From an uncultured Treponema sp. (GTDB lineage Bacteria; Spirochaetota; Spirochaetia; Treponematales; Treponemataceae): a stretch of 64,000 nucleotides of DNA. Shown piece after piece: positions 59,186-64,000 of the stretch. The translations under genes and the position numbers were made by a program. Position 1 is the first letter of the stretch, and each line of letters starts with the position of its first letter. The notes below the pieces were generated by a model. That model saw only the letters and a program-made list of their open reading frames with translations. It was not told the DNA's origin and searched no databases. The DNA lies in NCBI GenBank assembly GCA_900319625.1, contig ONPD01000011.1:89394-153393 (forward strand), read 5' to 3'.

Positions 59186-60802
59186 TTAAATCTCCTTCCT
59201 GATGAACTGAAGCATTGTTATATCATCAAACTGTTCTGCATCTCCTGCGAATGCATCAATGTCTTTCCTGATTTTTACCAGGGTGTCCGGCGCGTTAAGG
59301 CTCTGCGTACCTTGTATCGCTTTCATAAGCCTTTCTTCTCCAAAAAGCTTTTCATTGCTGTCCGTTGCTTCGGTTACGCCGTCTGTGTAAATAAAAAGTC
59401 TGTCACCTTTTTCAATCTGGAGGCTGTATTCCTTGTAAGGTACTCCGCTCATACCGGCAAGAATGAAGTTAGGTTTTTCAGTAAGATAGCTGAACTGGCC
59501 GCCGTGATATAAAATCGGATGCGGATGACCGGCATTTACATATTTCAGTTCGCCGCTTTTCAAATCAAGGATTCCAAGCCAGGCGGTTACAAAGAGGTTT
59601 GACTCGTTTCCTTCGCAAAGCTTGTTGTTTGTTTTTGTAAAGATTTCTGCCGGCGACAGATTATTTTCTGCATAAATTGAAATCAGGGTGTTTGCAGTCA
59701 TCATAAAGAGGGCTGCAGGAACACCTTTTCCGGAAACATCACCTACCAGAAGTAAAAGTTTGTCCTGGCCAATCATCTGATAATTGAAAAGGTCACCTCC
59801 GACCTCTTTGGCAGGAGACATAGAAGCAAAAAGATCGAACTCTGTGTGTTCAGGGAAGGGTGGATAGCCGGTTGGAAGGGCATCCAGCTGGATTTTTGCC
59901 GCAAGATTGAGTTCAGTTCCAATTCTTTCTTTTTCGGCGGTTACACGGGTCAGTTCTTCAATATTCCTGCAGACATCATACTCCATCTGATGAAGGGAGT
60001 GGGCCAGAATACCGATTTCATCATGATTTTTGATTTCAAGCAGCTTATCGGAAGGCTTTCCGCCCCAGGAAGCAAAATGGTCAGTTTCCTTTGTGATGAG
60101 AATCAGGGGAGAAATAATTTTTACATTAAAGAAGACCGAGAATAAAAATGAAAATACGATGGCAAAAACAAGACTTACCACGATAGTAATGGCCGCAAAA
60201 GAGGCCAGGGAATTAACGTATTCCTGAATTGATTTCTGGGCACCGCACATAGCGACAATTTTGTTGTTTGAATCATAAACCGGAAACATAGCCGTTATGT
60301 GGGAACCGCTTCTTGTTTTCATCGTGTGGCGGATAAGGGTTTTTCCTTCCTCAAGGACCTTTCTTGCCGTCTTATTGTAGTTGGCTTCGACGTAGGTTTC
60401 GTTGTAACCAAGGGGGAAGGGGGTAAAACGAGTCTGTTTTCCGACAACGTCATAAATGTAGGTGACGCTGGTATATTCAGGAGCTGCCGTTTGCGAAACG
60501 TAAATGAAGTTCAGCTCAAATTTATCAGTAAATTTCTGAAGAATAGCTTCTATATTATTATATTCTTCATCTTTTTCATTTGTTGCCAGATATTTTTCAA
60601 AAGAATCAGGATTTATAACTTCCTTTGCCGCTGCAGCGATGGCCCTGAGGTTTGAATCATAGAGGAGCCTGAATTTGCGGGAGAAGGTTATATAACCCAC
60701 AGAAAAAATAGCCGCGCATAAAAGAGTTCCCGAAATCAGGATGCTTGCGATTATTTTCTTTGTGATGATTGGAAAGCGTTTCCTACGTTGATTTTGCATC
60801 AT
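59186..60802 (-). CDS. RsbU/SpoIIE-type PP2C phosphatase with membrane sensor and HAMP
   Basis: The 538-residue protein has a membrane helix near residues 17-38, an extracytoplasmic sensor of ~160 residues (single-Cache-like), a second helix near 203-227, a HAMP region, and a C-terminal PP2C/SpoIIE domain with LAAKIQLDALPTGYPPFPEH, AKEVGGDLFNY, LLVGDVSGKGVPAALFM, IYTDGVTEATD and FDDITMLQF. It should dephosphorylate the phosphorylated STAS antagonist in response to an external signal. A TATAAT lies six bases before the start (an ATG-ATG pair), so the mRNA is probably leaderless. Confidence 0.92.
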   Translation of the reverse strand: MMQNQRRKRFPIITKKIIASILISGTLLCAAIFSVGYITFSRKFRLLYDSNLRAIAAAAKEVINPDSFEKYLATNEKDEEYNNIEAILQKFTDKFELNFIYVSQTAAPEYTSVTYIYDVVGKQTRFTPFPLGYNETYVEANYNKTARKVLEEGKTLIRHTMKTRSGSHITAMFPVYDSNNKIVAMCGAQKSIQEYVNSLASFAAITIVVSLVFAIVFSFLFSVFFNVKIISPLILITKETDHFASWGGKPSDKLLEIKNHDEIGILAHSLHQMEYDVCRNIEELTRVTAEKERIGTELNLAAKIQLDALPTGYPPFPEHTEFDLFASMSPAKEVGGDLFNYQMIGQDKLLLLVGDVSGKGVPAALFMMTANTLISIYAENNLSPAEIFTKTNNKLCEGNESNLFVTAWLGILDLKSGELKYVNAGHPHPILYHGGQFSYLTEKPNFILAGMSGVPYKEYSLQIEKGDRLFIYTDGVTEATDSNEKLFGEERLMKAIQGTQSLNAPDTLVKIRKDIDAFAGDAEQFDDITMLQFIRKEI

Positions 60803-60808
60803 ATTAAA

Positions 60809-60814
60809 ATTATA
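60809..60814 (-). promoter_or_regulatory. -10 box of a leaderless-type promoter (RsbU-like gene)
   Basis: Minus-strand TATAAT, six bases before the ATG at 60802. Divergent from the promoter at 60888-60893. Confidence 0.5.
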
Positions 60815-60887
60815 ACACGCTTTTGTGTAAAATCATCAGTATTTTTTATGTCAAAAAAAAAGATTTTGCCAGACGTCATTTTGATGT

Positions 60888-60893
60888 TATAAT
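60888..60893 (+). promoter_or_regulatory. -10 box of a leaderless-type promoter (STAS-SUMF1 gene)
   Basis: TATAAT followed by seven bases and the ATG at 60901; TTGCCA at 60866-60871 is a possible -35 box with a 16-base spacer. No Shine-Dalgarno sequence. Confidence 0.5.
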
Positions 60894-60900
60894 TTATAAA

Positions 60901-62016
60901 ATGCAGATAGAAGAAAGAAAAAGTGATGATGAACTGAATATCAAAATTTCAGGACGACTTGATACGAATACCGCACCTCAGCTGGAACAGTACGTTAACG
61001 ATAATTTCTTTAATGTTCCCGTAGTTTATTTACACAAGCTGATAATCGATATGTCTGATGTGCCTTATATTTCCAGTGCGGGAGTCCGCGTCATAGTTGC
61101 GGCTTATAAATCCACCGTCACAATGAAGGATAAGCACTTCAAGCTCTATATAAAAAATCCAAGTGATTTTTGTCTGCAGGTTTTTGATACAATCGGCGTA
61201 AAATCAGTTTTGAATATTATCTCCAGTGGAAATCACAGCTCGCAGCAGGATACCTTTGAAATTCCATCACCTGATAACAGCGAACATTCAAATTTCAAGA
61301 TGATTAAGCTTCCTTTGGGAACCTTTATTATGGGTAACGCCCAGACCGGAACCCGTAATGTCGGAATTTCGGAATTCTATATTTCCAGCGTTCCGATAAC
61401 TCAATTCTTCTTTAAAAAGGTGATGGGCTACAATAATTCAAAAAAACAGGGAGAGCTTTTGCCGGTAGAAAACGTTTCCTGGTATGAGGCGGTAATTTTC
61501 TGTAATATCCTCAGCGAAGCCTACAAACTGCAGCCTTGTTATTCTATAAAGGATTTTGATATAAAAACTCTGTCGGATAACAGCATTCAATGGAAAAATT
61601 TAACCTGCAATTTTGGCGCAAACGGTTTCCGTCTTCCTACCGAAGCTGAATGGGAATATGCCGCAAAGGCCGGCGGAGTTTCTCTTTATTCCGGCGGCGA
61701 TAAGCTTGATGAATACGGCTGGTACGGAGAAAACAGCAATGTAGGAACCCATAATGTTGGTGAAAAGAAACCTAATGCCTTTGGTTTATATGATATGAGT
61801 GGAAACATCAGTGAATGGTGCTGGGACTGGTACGCGCCATATGTATTAAAACCTGAAACAGATCCACGTGGACCTGTCGACGGAAAAGCCCGCATAAAAC
61901 GCGGCGGCAGCTGGCTTGATGACGCCGTTCAATGCACGACTTCAACCCGAGAATCCAGCGCTCCAAGCGGCCGTTCCGGAACCTTGGGCTTCCGTATAGC
62001 CCGAAGCGCCTTTTAA
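60901..62016 (+). CDS. STAS anti-sigma-antagonist domain fused to an SUMF1 domain
   Basis: From the ATG at 60901 the product is 371 residues. Residues ~1-110 form a STAS domain: LNIKISGRLDTNTAPQLEQY, KLIIDMSDVPYISSAGVRVI with the phosphorylatable-Ser position in ISSAG. Residues ~130-370 form an SUMF1 domain: LGTFIMGNAQTG, VENVSWYEAVIFCNILS, GFRLPTEAEWEYAAKAGG, GLYDMSGNISEWCWDW, IKRGGSWLDD and LGFRIARSAF. No signal peptide is seen, so both domains are cytoplasmic. It is divergent from the RsbU/RsbW-like genes, which are its likely phosphatase and kinase. An earlier start at 60823 lies upstream of the -10 box and is rejected. Confidence 0.87.
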   Translation: MQIEERKSDDELNIKISGRLDTNTAPQLEQYVNDNFFNVPVVYLHKLIIDMSDVPYISSAGVRVIVAAYKSTVTMKDKHFKLYIKNPSDFCLQVFDTIGVKSVLNIISSGNHSSQQDTFEIPSPDNSEHSNFKMIKLPLGTFIMGNAQTGTRNVGISEFYISSVPITQFFFKKVMGYNNSKKQGELLPVENVSWYEAVIFCNILSEAYKLQPCYSIKDFDIKTLSDNSIQWKNLTCNFGANGFRLPTEAEWEYAAKAGGVSLYSGGDKLDEYGWYGENSNVGTHNVGEKKPNAFGLYDMSGNISEWCWDWYAPYVLKPETDPRGPVDGKARIKRGGSWLDDAVQCTTSTRESSAPSGRSGTLGFRIARSAF

Positions 62017-62035
62017 TTAAAAAACAGGAAACACT

Positions 62036-63100
62036 ATGCCATACTTCAAGATTCTGCTTAGTATTCAGTATATCAGTATTATTCTCATGATTTTTTTGTG
62101 CGCCTGCATTACAAAAAAATGGTCAAAACCCGCACACGCATGGCTTTTTTTCTATTGTATTACTACGCTCGTAAATAATGCAGGCTATCTGGCTCTTTTG
62201 CATGCCCAGACAGAAAGGGAGGCTCTGCTTATCTGGCAGTTTACCTATATCTGCCGGGCCTGGATTCCTTTTGCCCTTTTTAAGTTTGGTCTTTTCTGGT
62301 GTACGGGTAAGCGTTATCCAAGACTGACTAATGTTTTGGCTTATATTCATGCTCTCATGTATATTATGGTTTTGACAATGCGTCATAATCATCTTTATTA
62401 CAGCGGCTATCAGTTTGTAGATGACGGACTTTTCCCGCATTTTGTGCTTAGAAGGGGACCCCTGCATTTTATTTATGATGCAATGTGTCTGGTATATGCT
62501 GTGGTAATAATGCGGCTGATGATTCTTTCGGCAATAAAGGAAAAGGATCGCTGCCGCCGCCGCCAGTTTATTGTAATAGCTTCCGCAATTTTTACGGTAA
62601 TTATTTTCTGGATTTGTAAGGTTTGCCGCCTTGTTCCGGATTATGATATGACTGCCCTTGGTTTTACAGTGGCCGCTGTCATTATCTGTATTGGAATTTT
62701 TTGTTTTGATATTCTTGATACAAAAAATATGAGCGAGGCTGTGGTGATGAAAGAGCAGCCTGAAGTGGTAAAAAATCGCAGAATCGAAGCTTATGGTGAT
62801 TATGATATGAGGGTAAAGCTGCCTGTATCAGAAATCCTTTATTTTGAAGCTGATGCGGAGCGGGTTTTTGCCTACACCAGTGATGAAATTTACAATGTAA
62901 AGCTGCGTCTTTATCAGGTGGAAGAGTTTGCCCAGGGGGAGGGAATTATCCGCGTATCAAAATCGCATCTGATAAACGTAAGGAAAATTGAATCTGTGCG
63001 GCCGGCCATCAACAGCAGACTTTATGTAAAAATGCTGAATGGTGAGGAAGTGCTTGTAAGCCGCAAGTACACCCATGTCCTCAAAGAGGCTATGGAATAA
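62036..63100 (+). CDS. membrane-bound LytTR-domain regulator with 7TM N-terminus
   Basis: The 354-residue protein has seven hydrophobic helices in residues ~5-230, like the N-terminal 7TM region of some histidine kinases, and then a LytTR DNA-binding domain: VSEILYFEADAERVFAYTSD, YQVEEFAQGEGIIRVSKSHL, INVRKIESV, VLVSRKYTHVLKEAM. There is no kinase or receiver domain, so it is a one-component membrane-tethered transcription factor. AGGAAA precedes the ATG. It lies 19 bases after the STAS-SUMF1 gene and may be co-transcribed with it. Confidence 0.85.
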   Translation: MPYFKILLSIQYISIILMIFLCACITKKWSKPAHAWLFFYCITTLVNNAGYLALLHAQTEREALLIWQFTYICRAWIPFALFKFGLFWCTGKRYPRLTNVLAYIHALMYIMVLTMRHNHLYYSGYQFVDDGLFPHFVLRRGPLHFIYDAMCLVYAVVIMRLMILSAIKEKDRCRRRQFIVIASAIFTVIIFWICKVCRLVPDYDMTALGFTVAAVIICIGIFCFDILDTKNMSEAVVMKEQPEVVKNRRIEAYGDYDMRVKLPVSEILYFEADAERVFAYTSDEIYNVKLRLYQVEEFAQGEGIIRVSKSHLINVRKIESVRPAINSRLYVKMLNGEEVLVSRKYTHVLKEAME

Positions 63101-63214
63101 AAAAAGCCTGCATTTCATCTTGAAAAATATATATTTCATCTGAAAAGTATTTAATTTTTTTTATTTTTTTATAAAATTAGTACAATAATACTAAAAAGGT
63201 GAAGTATTACTTAA

Positions 63215-63637
63215 ATGAGCAGGATATTGATTCTTACAGGAAGCCCGGGCAAAAACGGAAGCACAGATAACCTTGCTGCCTCATTTATCAGAGGTGCTAT
63301 TGCGCATAATGATATTGAGGTTGTGTCGGTATCAGATTACAAGGTTAATCCTTACATCGGCTGTAATTATTCTTTTTCTCGTGTAAAGACGGAATGTTTT
63401 CAAACTGGCGAAGTTGGCAAAATTTACGAAAAGCTTAAAAAAACAGATATTCTTGTAATTGATAATTCAGATAAAAATTCCGAAAGTGATTCCCACCTTA
63501 AAGCGATTATGAACAGATTTAACAGATCTTCACAAAAATCCTTTCCCTTGAAAAAACTGAATCTGATGTCTGAAATAAAAGGCCGTATTACAGAGGATGA
63601 CTTAAAAAAAGCTTACGAATTAGGAAAGACAATATAA
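63215..63637 (+). CDS. shortened NADPH-dependent FMN reductase / flavodoxin-like protein
   Basis: The 140-residue protein starts like iron-sulfur-flavoprotein-type reductases (ILILTGSPGKNGSTDNLAAS, then VNPYIGCNYSF and GEVGKIYEKLKKTDILVI). It is much shorter than the ~180-200 residues usual for the family, one cysteine of the CxxC pair is Ser, and the segment after DILVI that usually reads ATPVYW is replaced by DNSDKNSES. FMN binding is therefore doubtful; it may be a decaying or repurposed gene. AGGTG is somewhat distant from the ATG. Confidence 0.65.
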   Translation: MSRILILTGSPGKNGSTDNLAASFIRGAIAHNDIEVVSVSDYKVNPYIGCNYSFSRVKTECFQTGEVGKIYEKLKKTDILVIDNSDKNSESDSHLKAIMNRFNRSSQKSFPLKKLNLMSEIKGRITEDDLKKAYELGKTI

Positions 63638-63685
63638 GGATGGAAAAATTGCAGTCTGTTTTGTCTTGAATGAAGATTCAATAAG

Positions 63686-64000
63686 ATGAAAATCTACGAA
63701 ATCAAAGAAAATAAAAAACAGTTTCTTTCTCTTCTCCTTCTTGCTGATGAACAGGAAGACATGGTTGACCGTTATCTTGAGCGCGGGCGGATGTTTGTGC
63801 TTGATGATGGCGGAGTCAAAGCTGAATGTGTAATTACAGATGAAGGGAGCGGCATTCTTGAAATCAAAAATATCGCCACCATGCCTGAAAGTCAGGGCAA
63901 GGGCTACGGTAAAAAACTGATTGATTTTGTTGCCCGGGAATTTCAAAAAGATTTTACTACCCTTCAGGTTGGAACAGGAGACAGCCCGCTTACAATTCCC
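63686..64000 (+). CDS. GNAT N-acetyltransferase (3' partial)
   Basis: The frame from the ATG at 63686 runs off the right edge (105 codons visible). It contains the GNAT core pattern IKNIATMPESQGKGYGKKLI, the acetyl-CoA pyrophosphate-binding motif A (QGKGYG). It should acetylate a small molecule or protein; the substrate cannot be told. An in-frame TGA at 63671 rules out earlier starts. Confidence 0.82.
   Translation, partial: MKIYEIKENKKQFLSLLLLADEQEDMVDRYLERGRMFVLDDGGVKAECVITDEGSGILEIKNIATMPESQGKGYGKKLIDFVAREFQKDFTTLQVGTGDSPLTIP

Noticed and set aside
60823..60900. Upstream in-frame start for the STAS-SUMF1 gene
   Set aside because: The extra 26 residues lie upstream of the TATAAT box and do not belong to the STAS domain.

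Overview
The window looks like a chromosomal segment of a host- or rumen-associated spirochaete of the genus Treponema. The support is the mix of features: moderate-to-low GC, many lipoproteins with short signal peptides, SUMF1-domain proteins, beta-helix and InlB-type repeat surface lipoproteins, an OmpA-like protein with a FlgD-type Ig domain, FIST-GGDEF and Cache-MCP signalling proteins, and an Rpn-family nuclease gene with associated repeats. The genus is inferred from gene content; no rRNA gene is present to fix it.

Layout. 1-5.7 kb: signalling genes (FIST-GGDEF cyclase, AraC regulator, SUMF1 lipoprotein, chemoreceptor). 5.8-11.3 kb: repair and housekeeping genes (Y-family polymerase with YolD-like partner, exonuclease III, alpha/beta hydrolase, fructosamine kinase, flavin reductase). 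11.5-16.7 kb: accessory genes (a protein resembling the FtsZ C-terminal domain, an AAA ATPase, a PARG-like protein, two orphan RNA polymerase alpha-CTD proteins, TraX). 16.7-22.4 kb: a beta-helix lipoprotein, a repeat-rich block with an Rpn nuclease gene and a possible small-RNA/toxin locus, and a MetQ-like binding protein whose two halves are in swapped (circularly permuted) order.

23.5-40.1 kb is a defence island. It is a type I restriction-modification locus (hsdR, hsdM, hsdS) with an AbiF-like HEPN gene between hsdM and hsdS, preceded by a likely small RNA. Downstream is a very AT-rich run of four tightly packed genes: adenine methyltransferase, a double-GHKL ATPase/histidine-kinase-like protein, a receiver-like protein and an HNH nuclease. 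Then come a GmrSD/DUF262-DUF1524 enzyme, a BRO-N protein, an RloA-like ATPase and an apparent rloB remnant. The methyltransferase-GHKL-receiver-HNH module is the best candidate for an undescribed system.

40.1-64 kb returns to core-type genes: metNI, a GH42 beta-galactosidase, an SbcD/SbcC-like (YhaO/YhaN-type) pair, cbiT-cbiA, a GH16 glucanase, OmpA-like and surface lipoproteins, rpsU, a prepilin-peptidase-like protein, an M16 protease, an RsbW/RsbU-like partner-switching pair divergent from a STAS-SUMF1 fusion, a membrane LytTR regulator, and a partial GNAT at the right edge.

A recurring feature is a TATAAT-like box 6-8 bases before the start codon with no Shine-Dalgarno sequence at about a dozen genes, which suggests leaderless transcripts are common in this organism.
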